Shown piece by piece: positions 43,701 through 52,110 of a DNA stretch of 64,000 nt. The notes below the pieces were generated by a model that was not told the origin of the DNA, did no database searches, and saw nothing but the letters and a program-made list of their open reading frames with translations. Origin of the DNA: Zavarzinia compransoris (GTDB lineage Bacteria; Pseudomonadota; Alphaproteobacteria; Zavarziniales; Zavarziniaceae); contig NZ_QGLF01000002.1 in the NCBI RefSeq assembly GCF_003173055.1, positions 496,322 through 560,321 of the forward strand, in the 5' to 3' direction. The translations under genes and the position numbers were made by a program. Positions within the stretch are counted from its first letter, which is position 1. Each line of letters starts with the position of its first letter.

Positions 43701-46700
43701 AACAATTCCCAGTAATAGAGGCCGTAGGGGCCGTTGAAATCGACCTGGGCGCCGTCGAACTGGGTCGGCCCGATGACCCGGCGCGTCGGCGCGTAGCGCG
43801 AGAAGGGCAGCAGCGGCACCACCGGGATCTGCTGCGAGGCGAGGGCCAGCAGGCGGTCGATCCCGCCCGAGAACAGCCGGGCCGAAAGCCGCGAGGTGGC
43901 GCCGGTGGTCAGGCGGGTGAAGCGGAATTTCAGGTCGTGGATGTCGCGCTGCCAGGTGGCGGCGTAATAGTCGAGCAGGATGGCGCGGACTTCCTCGGTC
44001 AGTTCCGCCCGCGTGCCCGGGTCCTGGTCGGGGAACAGGAAGGAGAGATCGGTGGTCGCCGAAAAGCGCGGGCTGATGATGCCGCCGTCGTCGATGATGC
44101 CTTCGTCCTGCAACTGGCTGAAGGTCTCGGCCGAGGCGGCGGCATCGATCCCCGGGCCGATGAAGGACGTGGGCGTCAGCACCAGGTCCTCGCGCTCGAA
44201 GTAGTAGCGGAAGGCGGTGATCGATGGCAGGTTCAGCAGTTTCGCCCTGACCTCGGCGGTTTGCAGGGACCGCCGGGGTTCCGGCGTGCCGGGGAACAGG
44301 AAGCTCATGTCGGTCAGCGCGCTGAAGTCGGGCGACAGCGTGCCGTCCGCCGAGACCAGGCCGGCACTCTTCAACTGTTCGAAGGCGCTTTTCGAGGTGG
44401 CGAGGTCGATGTTCGCCGTGACGAAGGAATAATCGAAGACCTGCGGTTCGGTCGAAATGTCCGAAATCCGGGTCCAGGTGCTGATCAGGGGCAGGCGCAG
44501 GGTTTCGGGCGCGACCATGAAGGCTTCGTCGCCGTTGTTGAAGATGAACTCGCACGGCTGGTTCTTCACCATGATGGTACGCGCGATGTCGCGCGCGGTG
44601 CCGGCAAGGAGGACCGGATCGCCCATGTGCAGGAACAGGACCCGCCGCACCTGGCCGATCAGCAGCGATTTCTGGTCCTGCGGCGCGCCGGAGAACAGGA
44701 AGCCGAGGTTGGTGGCGGAGGTGAAGCTCTCGCTGACGAAGCCGTCGTCGCCGACCACGCCGTTCGCCTTCAGGCCGTTCAGCACGGTGGCGGATTGGCC
44801 GGCATCGATCGCCGGCAGCACGAAGGCGGCATCGGTCGCCCGTTTGCCTTCGGCCCGGAGCGTGAACAGGATGTCCTGCACGACCGGGATCAGGATCGCC
44901 TTCTGGGCGGCGGGGGCGCCGCCGAACAGGAAGGACAGGTTGGTGTTGAGCGAGAAGCCCGGCGGCACCGTGCCGTCGGCCTCGATGACGCCGTTGAACA
45001 CGAGGTCGTTGAAGACGGTGCGCGATTGCGCGGCGTCGATCCCGGGGGAGACGAAATCGCCGCTGCCCACCGTCTGCGGCTGGCGGGCATAGCTGATGTT
45101 CGAGGTGTAGTCGCCATAGTAATTGGTCCGCAGCACGTCGAGGGTCTTGTCGACGTTGAGGGTCGCCAGGGCGACGTCCAGCTTGGGCGAGATCGCCGGC
45201 GGAATGCCGGCCGCGGCATTGGTGGCCAGCAGCAGGAACTCGGTGCTGCGCATGACGAAATCGCTGTTCAGGTCCGAGTTCAGCACCTTCGCCTCGGTCA
45301 TCGAGATCGAGCCGCGTGTCCTGCCCGCGACCGCCTGGTTCACCTCTACGGTCCTGTCGTAGATATTGAGTTCGAAGGCGTAACGCGCGCCGTTCTCGCT
45401 GGCCAGCGAAGGCGGCGGCGGGTCGATCTGGGGCAGCGGCACGCCGGCGACATTGTTGTCGATGAAGGGACCGTAGAGGACGACGATCTTCTCCGAGGCC
45501 GAAGTGCCCTTGGGCTTGCCCGTCAGATTGTCGCCGGTGATACGCAGGGCGTTCACCTTGTGCCAATAGAGATTGTTCATGGCGAAGAGCTGGTAGCCCG
45601 ACGAATCGTCGAAGGGCGTGGTCGAGGGATCGACGTAGACCACCTGCTCTGGCCCCAGGCTCTGGGGTGCCGCCCATGATTTGGCGACGCTGTAGAAGGA
45701 ATAGCGGATCGCCGCCTGATAGACCGCCTTGTTCTCGGACCTCGTGCCCTTGTCGCCGTCGGTGGTGATTTCCGAACTGAAGGTCGGGGTCAGTTCGACC
45801 CAGAAGATGAACAGCCGGCTGAAGGCGAAGACGGGGGTGATGAAGCGCGAGGGGATGGCCAGGTCGATCTTCTGCCATTCGCCCCAGGCGGCATCCTTTT
45901 CCTTCGTATTGTAATAGTAGGTATAGGGTTCCTCGCGCGTTCGGGCGAAGAGGAACGAGGTCTCGACCGCCGCCCGCTCGCCATCCTCGACCACGCCCTG
46001 GAAGGCGTCGACATAGGTCAGGGTGGTCAGTTGGTCGAAGGCTTCGAGATATTGCAGAAAGGCCTGTTCGACCATGTCGTCGTTGAGGTCGCTTTGCTGC
46101 AGCGTATCCTGAAGCGACCGGAACAGTCCCGTCCGCGACTGGCGGATCGAGGGCACCAGATAGTTCTCGGGGTAGACGAAGATCTTGCGGTTGGCTTCCC
46201 ATACCCGGTAGTTCAGCATCCATTCCCACCAGACATTCGGGATCGGCAGCGTGTCGACGCCGTCCTCGAGCCCCAGGCGGGTACGCTGGAGATAGAGCTG
46301 AAGGGCGTTCAGCCCTTCGGCGATGTAGGAGATTTCGGCGCAACTGCCCATCTCGACGTCGATCAGCAGGAACTCGTAGAGTTGCCGCGGCGAGGTGAAG
46401 GTGGGAAAGGACTGGCGCAGCTGCCACAGCACCAGCCCTTCGAGGGCGTCGCGCGTCGCTTCCTGCACCTGGCCGGTAACGCTTTTGTTCACCTCATCGA
46501 AACGGTCGCCGAGCTTGGCCCCGGCGACCGAGACCAGGGCGCGGGCGGTATCGACATAGGTCGGCCAATTGGCCGCGGTGGCGGCGAGGTCCCCGAGCGC
46601 CAACAGGTCCTGGGCGAAGAAGGCGTCGGTCCCGGTCTTGTCGAGAAGGGCGAAAACCGCGTTCAGCCGCGCCACCCCGGCGACCGTGTCGTAGAGGGTG

Positions 46701-49477
46701 GCGGCTTGCCCGATATTGCCCGCGATCTGGCAGATCTGGGCCTGGGGCCAGCCGGACAGGGCGGACAGCGCGGCGGCTTTCCCGCCGTCGGCGCAGGTGC
46801 TGTCGGGGGGTAGGGCGAAATAGTCGAGCAGATCGGCCTGGGTGGTGTCGAAACCGTCTTCCAGGGCCTTGAAGTCCTGGACCGCGACGATGCCGCCAAG
46901 GCTTGGGGCGAGCAGGTCGCCGAGCCCGAAGACGGCCGGCATGGAGGCCACCGCCGCAACGAAGGCGCCGTCGAGGTCGAGGCGGCGGGCGGTGGCGGCG
47001 CCGCGGGCGAGTGCTGCATAGGCATCGACCAGGGTCTGGAAGGCCGGATCGGCCGGGACCGGGGTCAGGAAGGCGGCGATCGTCGCCGCGACGGCGATGC
47101 CGGCGGCGGCGAAATAGGCCGCCAGCCCGTCCAGGACCTCGGGGGTGGTGCCGAGCTGGGAGGCGAATTGCGCCGCCAGCAGCGTATATTGGGCCGCATA
47201 GGCCTGGTCCAGGACCTCGCGGACGGCGGCGATCTCGGCGTCCGTGAAGCCGTCGGCCTTCAGGAAGGCGAGGTCGGCGGTCTCGACGAGCCGGAGCACG
47301 ATCGCGACGTCGCCGGTGCCGATTTTCTCGAACACCGTGGCATAGGCTTCGGCGACCGAGGCGAGCAGCGGCGGGTCGGTGCGGCCGAGCAGCAGGGCGT
47401 AGATTTCCCGCGAGCGTTCCTCGGTGATCTGGTCGGCGGTGAAGGCGGCCGGGGTCAGCAGGCCGGGCTGGGCCAGCATCCACAGCGCCCGCATCTGGGC
47501 ATGGGTCAGCGCCGGCGGGGTCAGGCCCTTCGCCGGCGTGCCCTGAAGCATATAGGCGACCTCGGCCACGGTCAGGCGCTGCTTCGCCAGCCACTCGCAG
47601 GTGGCGCGCAGGCGCAGCAGCGCCGGCGGCTTGAACGCCGCCGCCGCCGCATCGATGCCGAGCAGCGCCAGCAGCGTCTGCCAATCGGCATAGGACAGTT
47701 TCAGCGTGCGCAGCAGGAGAACCGTGCGGTAGAGCCGCGACAGGTTCGGCACGTCGAGGGCGACGGTGGCGCCCTGTCCGAACAGGGCGGTGCCGAGCGC
47801 GGTCAGCTGGTCGTCGCTGAGGCCGAGGGCGGCCATCAGCCGGCTGCGGCCGAAGCCGCCGGCGGGGCGCTCCTCGTCGTCGATGGTCCAGGTCTCGACC
47901 GGGTCGCGGTAGAGCGGATTGGGCGGATAGACGGGGTGATAGGGCGGCTGGCCCTTGAGGACGGCGGGGGCGTTGTAGACCTGGTCGAACAGGTCTTCCG
48001 GGTAGCGGCCGTCGCCCGTGCCGGTGGTCGGCATGTCGGACCAGAAGGCGGCGGCGGCCTTTGCCGTCAGCTTGTAGGCGCCAAGCACCTGCCGGGCTTC
48101 CGCGAGATCGACCAGGGCCGGGCCGTCGATCTCGGTCCGGCCGAGCGCGGCGAGCAGGCGGTTCAGGTCGACGAAATCGATGCCGCTCCAGCGGGCGAGG
48201 CGGACGAAGCGGTTGATGCGGTCCCGCGTCCCATCGGTGAGGTTGGAGACCGTCCGCGTGCCGTCCGTCCCGACCACGAGCGAGACCGCCTGGCCCGCGG
48301 GCAGAGGCCGGTTGATGAAGAAATCATGGGCGAGGCCGGCGTCGAGTTCGGCCGGGCCGAGATCGCCGGCGAGGAGCCGGACCAGCGCCTCCCGCGTCAG
48401 GCCGGTCTGGAGCACGAAGATCCCCTCGGCCGACAGCGCCGCCAGGTCTTCCTTGACGAGGCCGTAGAGCTGCTTCTGCCGGGCCGGGTCCGTGACCGGC
48501 GTGGTCACCATCGACCAGCGCTCGGGGGAGAGGTCGAGCGCTGCGGCGGCGCTCTCGGGCCGGAGCGTGAAGTCCAGCGGGCAGGGCGGCCGGAACAGGG
48601 TGTCGAACGCCTGGAGCGACGTGCCGAGCGCGCCCAGATAGCCGCGCACCTGTTCGAGCGGAAGATTATAGGGCAGGTTGAACGGGTAGATCGCATTGGC
48701 AAGGTCGAGGAAGACGTCGTCGCTGTTCAGTTCCTGCGCCGCCCGGTCGGCCAGCACTTCGTTGACGATCTGGATGTAGGGCACCGGATCGTTGGTATTG
48801 GCACAGGTCAGTTCCAGGTCGAACAGGCCCTTGCGCCGGCTCTTGAGCAGGAGGGGGGCGGGGATCGTGGCCGCGTTCGGATCGGTGACGTAACTTTGGA
48901 TGATCCGCATCAGGTCGACGAAATAGGCCGCCGGGCCGAAGATCGACCGGCAATGCGCGCAGCTGCAATAGTCGAGCGGGCCGAACAATTCGATGTAATT
49001 GGGCAGGCTCTCGAAATAGCCGGCGACCGCATCCGGCAGGGGCAGCGAGCGGATGGCGCGGGCGTGTTTCGATGCGACGACGCCATGGATATTGGCCCAG
49101 AGATGGGTAACCTGGCCGCGCACGGTGCGGGCCTTGGCATGGGCCCGGCGCGCCTTTTCGGGCGAGCCGAACAGGTCGCCGTGCTCGGCCACGAAGCGGC
49201 TCTCGGGCAGGGCGGCGATATGCTGCGCCGAGTTGAAACCGCGGGCGACGAGGCCGCCGGCGACGCGGGTTTCCGGGTGAAGGCGAAGCAGGCGCTGATG
49301 GGTCATCAGCGTTTCCCGTGCGGCCCCCCGGTCCTCCGTGGCCGACCAGTCCAGGGCGGCGACCGCCTCGTCGTCGAGGAAGTCGAAGGTCAGCAGGTCG
49401 ACATGGGCATTGGCTTGGAAAAAGCCCTTGAATGCCCGCGTCTTCAGGTGGTGGTGGCGAGACGATGGGGAGGTCAT
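40703..49477 (-). CDS. Tc toxin component A (TcA/TcdA)-like giant protein
   Basis: A 2924-residue protein. The N-terminal part carries the ABC-toxin signature CSCAHCRSIFGPAAYFVDLMRI-like segment at residues 171-190. The C-terminal 600 residues match the pore-forming and TcB-binding end of TcA proteins: long helices rich in Ala (about 2340-2560), then LEIRKTVSLARLSPTELYRL, FPGQYNRQIRAVGLALLG. Photorhabdus TcdA is about 2516 residues; the extra length here is roughly accounted for by five copies of a 67-68-residue module. TcA proteins form pentameric syringes that bind cells and inject a TcB-TcC cocoon. No TcB or TcC gene is in this window. Start ATG 49477 follows an AT-rich upstream region. 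Confidence 0.87.
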   Translation of the reverse strand: MTSPSSRHHHLKTRAFKGFFQANAHVDLLTFDFLDDEAVAALDWSATEDRGAARETLMTHQRLLRLHPETRVAGGLVARGFNSAQHIAALPESRFVAEHGDLFGSPEKARRAHAKARTVRGQVTHLWANIHGVVASKHARAIRSLPLPDAVAGYFESLPNYIELFGPLDYCSCAHCRSIFGPAAYFVDLMRIIQSYVTDPNAATIPAPLLLKSRRKGLFDLELTCANTNDPVPYIQIVNEVLADRAAQELNSDDVFLDLANAIYPFNLPYNLPLEQVRGYLGALGTSLQAFDTLFRPPCPLDFTLRPESAAAALDLSPERWSMVTTPVTDPARQKQLYGLVKEDLAALSAEGIFVLQTGLTREALVRLLAGDLGPAELDAGLAHDFFINRPLPAGQAVSLVVGTDGTRTVSNLTDGTRDRINRFVRLARWSGIDFVDLNRLLAALGRTEIDGPALVDLAEARQVLGAYKLTAKAAAAFWSDMPTTGTGDGRYPEDLFDQVYNAPAVLKGQPPYHPVYPPNPLYRDPVETWTIDDEERPAGGFGRSRLMAALGLSDDQLTALGTALFGQGATVALDVPNLSRLYRTVLLLRTLKLSYADWQTLLALLGIDAAAAAFKPPALLRLRATCEWLAKQRLTVAEVAYMLQGTPAKGLTPPALTHAQMRALWMLAQPGLLTPAAFTADQITEERSREIYALLLGRTDPPLLASVAEAYATVFEKIGTGDVAIVLRLVETADLAFLKADGFTDAEIAAVREVLDQAYAAQYTLLAAQFASQLGTTPEVLDGLAAYFAAAGIAVAATIAAFLTPVPADPAFQTLVDAYAALARGAATARRLDLDGAFVAAVASMPAVFGLGDLLAPSLGGIVAVQDFKALEDGFDTTQADLLDYFALPPDSTCADGGKAAALSALSGWPQAQICQIAGNIGQAATLYDTVAGVARLNAVFALLDKTGTDAFFAQDLLALGDLAATAANWPTYVDTARALVSVAGAKLGDRFDEVNKSVTGQVQEATRDALEGLVLWQLRQSFPTFTSPRQLYEFLLIDVEMGSCAEISYIAEGLNALQLYLQRTRLGLEDGVDTLPIPNVWWEWMLNYRVWEANRKIFVYPENYLVPSIRQSRTGLFRSLQDTLQQSDLNDDMVEQAFLQYLEAFDQLTTLTYVDAFQGVVEDGERAAVETSFLFARTREEPYTYYYNTKEKDAAWGEWQKIDLAIPSRFITPVFAFSRLFIFWVELTPTFSSEITTDGDKGTRSENKAVYQAAIRYSFYSVAKSWAAPQSLGPEQVVYVDPSTTPFDDSSGYQLFAMNNLYWHKVNALRITGDNLTGKPKGTSASEKIVVLYGPFIDNNVAGVPLPQIDPPPPSLASENGARYAFELNIYDRTVEVNQAVAGRTRGSISMTEAKVLNSDLNSDFVMRSTEFLLLATNAAAGIPPAISPKLDVALATLNVDKTLDVLRTNYYGDYTSNISYARQPQTVGSGDFVSPGIDAAQSRTVFNDLVFNGVIEADGTVPPGFSLNTNLSFLFGGAPAAQKAILIPVVQDILFTLRAEGKRATDAAFVLPAIDAGQSATVLNGLKANGVVGDDGFVSESFTSATNLGFLFSGAPQDQKSLLIGQVRRVLFLHMGDPVLLAGTARDIARTIMVKNQPCEFIFNNGDEAFMVAPETLRLPLISTWTRISDISTEPQVFDYSFVTANIDLATSKSAFEQLKSAGLVSADGTLSPDFSALTDMSFLFPGTPEPRRSLQTAEVRAKLLNLPSITAFRYYFEREDLVLTPTSFIGPGIDAAASAETFSQLQDEGIIDDGGIISPRFSATTDLSFLFPDQDPGTRAELTEEVRAILLDYYAATWQRDIHDLKFRFTRLTTGATSRLSARLFSGGIDRLLALASQQIPVVPLLPFSRYAPTRRVIGPTQFDGAQVDFNGPYGLYYWELFFFTPQLVASSLLAERRFDESLSWYQYIFDPTSREAPLSAESFVTPDISEQDSTTAYAQLRENGVIEADGRVSPDFGADSYLGFLWPEIPDDEQKALMVREVRNVLLNYQLSRPAAKYWQFQPFRNHTLDSLQQILSDEAQIYLYNNDPFDPYAIARLRIGAFEKATLMGYLDTLIAWGDAMFAQYTWEGLTAAMMLYDYAYNLLGEKPVDLGPCPTPPPATFQQILDKYEDLPGGIPQFLIYLENTLPASGLVAPDLDGKPFTDIEPYFCVPENEKLLSYWDVIDDRLYKLRHCLDLDGKPLKLPLFAPPIDPLALVRAATAGQSSATVVAQSQPSIPPYRFTTLVNHARTLIATVETLGDALHNALASRDAEALARLQNTHELTLLNQTTRVKEQGVETARLTLERLQASQAALQVDADYYDGLLSAGLLPGEQAQIALAVTATVLNSTSSVLETASALAHLQPDVGSPFAMTWGGTQVGANLSKLAAFFGVLGKISELSAGISETAAGFARRSAEWQYQSDKAAAELAGIEKEIGAAQISLDIAGRELDIHRTTVSQTKEIQDFLKSKFDSTELYSWMSGRLSTLYFQAYKLALDAALAAQSAYGYELNRSDSFVNFDYWDSLHHGLLAGQGLESAVNQMERAYLQNNTRRLEIRKTVSLARLSPTELYRLQTTGECTITLGEALYDLDFPGQYNRQIRAVGLALLGSGGEQVANANVELTQIRNDLVLAPSEDAVAYLLGAAGDDAPLTVRQNWQSRQQIALSNTENPWGTLDDYVNFADERYLPFEGTGAVSVWRCTVPQKTNGFAIGAITDVVLTIAYTALQGGDAFRQKVEALIARENFRCGAGLALADAFPDAWETFLEPEEGAETQEIAFPIAAGDFPRNQSGLKLAAVDLQLDVPANVVLSPDADYLSLVVAAGAAASVTLHGRIGSVDFADLPAANFTGDWSIVFDLRKLAAYPESSVLLGADGCLNAEILHNIRIVINYTASMFSNA
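43372..45055 (-). repeat. Five interspersed ~68-residue repeats inside the TcA-like gene
   Basis: Five related units at about 44852-45055, 44624-44824, 44225-44425, 43964-44164 and 43372-43576 (in translation order). Each reads roughly F-[IV]-x3-ID-x3-S-x3-[FL]-x2-L-x3-G-[VI]-x2-DG-x3-F-x3-T-[ND]-[LM]-x-FLF, then a helix ending VR-x-[IVK]-L. The first two lie close together; the others are separated by 20-150 residues of TcA sequence. I do not know this module by name. The units are conserved as protein but diverged as DNA. Confidence 0.8.
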
Positions 49478-49800
49478 AAGAATCGTCCTGATTGTTTTGA
49501 ATGGTTTGGACGTCTTGAAAGTATATTTATGGTTATTGATAATCCCATTGATTGCAATCGTTATACGCGCATTTAATCGCGAAAAAGTTGTTGCACCACG
49601 GCAGGCGCGCGAAGGCGCCCCGGGGTGCCGTCCGGGTGAGCGCAAAGAAGGGATCGGGAGCAGGGGCCGGCGGCCGGCCGCGGATGAGCGCGCGCGGGGT
49701 GGGGCGGCCGGCGCTTTGCCCGCGGCCTGGCGGCGGGCGTGCCGGCGCCTTCCGGGCCGGGCTTCTGCCCCGCGGGATCGGCCCGCGGGGCGCTGTCGTG
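49478..49800 (-). promoter_or_regulatory. AT-rich upstream region of the TcA operon (no gene)
   Basis: This 323-bp gap holds no convincing gene. About 49480-49585 is strikingly AT-rich for this genome and is the likely promoter region of the TcA-to-reductase operon. A TATACT box (49525-49520, minus strand) lies about 43 bp before the start codon and a TATAAC-like box further up (about 49566-49561), but neither has a good -35. A 10-bp palindrome GATTGCAATC (49550-49559) may bind a regulator. The part from 49590 to 49800 is GC-rich with no feature I can name. Confidence 0.5.
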
Positions 49801-51129
49801 TTACTGCGCGGCCTGGGGCGCGCGGCGGCCGTCGAGCCAGGCGGCGGCGAGCGCGGCGGCGCGCTGGCCGGTGACGGCGCAGGCCTGGGTGCCGCCGTCG
49901 CCGTATTCCTTCACCGCATCGCCGACGTGCCAGAAATTGGCCAGCGGGGTTTCCTGCGGCATGTCGTAGCCGGCGCAGGAGCGCTGGGCCGGCCAGTCCC
50001 CGCGCATGACCCGGATCGACAGGATCCGGGCATCGGCGAAGCCGGGGAAATTCTCCCGCAGTTCCTGCAAGGCCGCCTCGGTTTCCGTCTGTTCGTCGAA
50101 ATCGCCGAGCGCCGGGATCGGCACCGCATAGGCGACATGGAGATGCCAGCCGGGCGGCGCCATCTCGGGGCACATGGCGGACAGTTCCGCGATGTTGCAC
50201 AGGCGCCGGGTGGCGCTGAAGGTGATCAGGCCCGGGACCTCGACCAGCCGTTCGCGGGTCGCGAAATTGATCACGATATTGGCCGCCGGGCGCGGCAGGC
50301 GGCGGGCGTCGCCGGCGTAACCGGCGCCGAACGCCTCGGCCCCGGCAAGATCGAGGGCGGCGCGCGGGCCCATGTTGCCGATGACCGCGCGGGTCGGGAT
50401 CGTCAGCACCTCGCCGCCGCGCTCGACCTCGACCCCGGTGACGGCGCCGCCTTCGATGCGCAGGCCCTTGGCCCGGGTTTCCAGCCAGATCTCGCCGCCG
50501 TGGCGGCGGATGCCGGCACCGAGGTCGTCCCATAGGCCCTGGGTGCCGCGCGGGCAGAAGCCGAAGCGCTTGAAGGCGCCCTTCTGCGCGAAATAGACGA
50601 GGAAGGCGCGGGCCGGCAGTTCATCCGCATTGGCGGCGAAGATCGCGGCGCAGAGGTTGCGGAACAGGCCGTGCACCGTCTCGTTCCTGGTGTATTTCGC
50701 CAGCCATTCCTTGGTGCTCAGCTTGGCCTCGGGCAGGTCGCCGGCGCGGGCGTCGGCGAATTTCGCCCCGATCCGCGCCGCCTGCTTGGTCAGGCCGCCC
50801 AGCAGCATGCCCCAGCCGCCCTTGCTGATGTTCACGATTTTGCCGTCGATGCTGAAGACCGTGGCCGGCTGCGGCTCGCGCACGTCGAGCGGCACGCCGA
50901 GCAGGGCGAAAGTCTCCTCGAAGGTGCTGCCCTTCTCGATCGCGATGGCGCCGATATTCACGGTGAAGCCGTCGATCACCTCGCTGCCGGCGCGGCCGCC
51001 CAGGCGGTTCAGGCTGTCGATCAGCAGGACCTTGCGCCGGTCCGCGACCAGGCGGGCGGCGGCGCTCATGCCGCCGGCGCCGGCGCCGATCACGACCGCG
51101 TCAAAGGGGGGGCTTTCGATGGTGCTCAT
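49801..51129 (-). CDS. Phytoene-desaturase-like FAD oxidoreductase
   Basis: A 442-residue flavoprotein of the amine-oxidase/CrtI superfamily. It has the dinucleotide motif AVVIGAGAGGMSAAARLVADRR at residues about 11-32, the RLGGRAGSEV segment, and the C-terminal FAD motif GDAVKEYGDGGTQACAVTGQ. The start at 51129 has a GCGAGGAG ribosome site. It is divergent from the CoA-ester gene set (149-bp gap), which suggests a shared pathway, perhaps introducing a double bond into an alicyclic or isoprenoid substrate. The substrate cannot be read. Confidence 0.85.
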   Translation of the reverse strand: MSTIESPPFDAVVIGAGAGGMSAAARLVADRRKVLLIDSLNRLGGRAGSEVIDGFTVNIGAIAIEKGSTFEETFALLGVPLDVREPQPATVFSIDGKIVNISKGGWGMLLGGLTKQAARIGAKFADARAGDLPEAKLSTKEWLAKYTRNETVHGLFRNLCAAIFAANADELPARAFLVYFAQKGAFKRFGFCPRGTQGLWDDLGAGIRRHGGEIWLETRAKGLRIEGGAVTGVEVERGGEVLTIPTRAVIGNMGPRAALDLAGAEAFGAGYAGDARRLPRPAANIVINFATRERLVEVPGLITFSATRRLCNIAELSAMCPEMAPPGWHLHVAYAVPIPALGDFDEQTETEAALQELRENFPGFADARILSIRVMRGDWPAQRSCAGYDMPQETPLANFWHVGDAVKEYGDGGTQACAVTGQRAAALAAAWLDGRRAPQAAQ

Positions 51130-51278
51130 GCGCTCCTCGCTGGCAAGGGGATGGGGCGGGCAACGCCCCGACCCCTTCTTCATCCGGCTTCGGCCCGGCG
51201 GCGGGGCCGTACTTTGGACGGGGGCCGGGTCGCCGCGCCGGCATTCTTCTGGCCCCGGCAAGACGGAAGGGGAATGTC

Positions 51279-52109
51279 ATGGCAAGCGCAATCGAGGCCG
51301 CGCCGGTGCCGATCGTGGCGGAAGGACCGGTCCTTGCCGGTCTCTACGACGACGGTGTCGCCCACCTGCGGCTGAACCGGCCGGCGGCGGCCAACGGCCT
51401 GAACCTCGAGATGCTGATGGCGCTGGAGGCGGCCCTGCTGCGCCTGCACGGCGACCGGCGGGTGCGCGCCGTGCTGTTGACCGGCGAGGGCCGGAATTTC
51501 TGCGCCGGCGGCGATGTCCACGTCTTCCTCGACCAGGGCGAGGCCCTGCCCGACCTGATCCGGGTCGCGACCGCCCGCCTGCAGACCGTGGCCGGCCTGC
51601 TGATCCGGCTGGAGGCGCCGGTCGTCGCCGCCGTGCAGGGCTATGCCGCGGGCGGCGGCGGCTTGGGGCTGGTCTGTTCGTCCGATCTCGTCGTCGCCGG
51701 CGAGGGCGCCAGCTTCATGGCCGGCGCGACCCGCGTCGCCATGGTGCCCGACGCCGGGGTGACGTCGAGCTTAACCCAGATCGTCGGCTTCCGCCGGGCG
51801 ATGGAGATCGTCCTGCTGAACGAGCCGCTGACCGCGGCGGCGGCGCGGGATCTCGGGCTGATCAACCGGGTGGTGCCCGACGACCGCCTGCTCGATGAGG
51901 CGCTGGACCTTGCCCGCCGGCTGGCGCGCGGCGCCCCCGCCGCCCAGGCCGCGGCCAAGCGCCTGATGTGGAGCGGGATCGGCCAGGGCATCGAAGCGGT
52001 GATGCCGGTCGAAAACGCCACCCAGGCCCAATTGTCGGGCCTTGCGGATGCCCGGGAAGGCTTGCGCGCGGTGATCGAGAAACGCGCGCCCCGCTTCACG
52101 GGGCGGTGA
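51279..52109 (+). CDS. Crotonase, PaaG-like enoyl-CoA isomerase type
   Basis: A 276-residue crotonase. Oxyanion-hole stretches are FCAGGDVHVF and GYAAGGGGLGLV. At the catalytic positions the first hydratase Glu is absent (MAGATRVAM) while an Asp is present in VPDAGVTSSL, which corresponds to the acid used by PaaG-type double-bond isomerases. First gene of the plus-strand CoA-ester set; the SDR gene follows after 1 bp. Confidence 0.85.
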   Translation: MASAIEAAPVPIVAEGPVLAGLYDDGVAHLRLNRPAAANGLNLEMLMALEAALLRLHGDRRVRAVLLTGEGRNFCAGGDVHVFLDQGEALPDLIRVATARLQTVAGLLIRLEAPVVAAVQGYAAGGGGLGLVCSSDLVVAGEGASFMAGATRVAMVPDAGVTSSLTQIVGFRRAMEIVLLNEPLTAAAARDLGLINRVVPDDRLLDEALDLARRLARGAPAAQAAAKRLMWSGIGQGIEAVMPVENATQAQLSGLADAREGLRAVIEKRAPRFTGR

Positions 52110-52110
52110 G

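Noticed and set aside
43372..45055. DNA repeat array or CRISPR
   Set aside because: The similarity is at protein level with diverged DNA and unequal spacing; there are no identical short repeats.
38798..45679. A very long open frame on the plus strand opposite the TcA and Hint genes
   Set aside because: It is the antisense shadow of high-GC codon use; its translation is low-complexity, rich in Gly/Arg/Asp, with no domain, and the minus-strand frames carry clear TcA and Hint features.
23666..49800. A mobile element or integrated phage
   Set aside because: No integrase, transposase, tRNA end or flanking repeat is visible; only the AT-rich leader hints at transfer.
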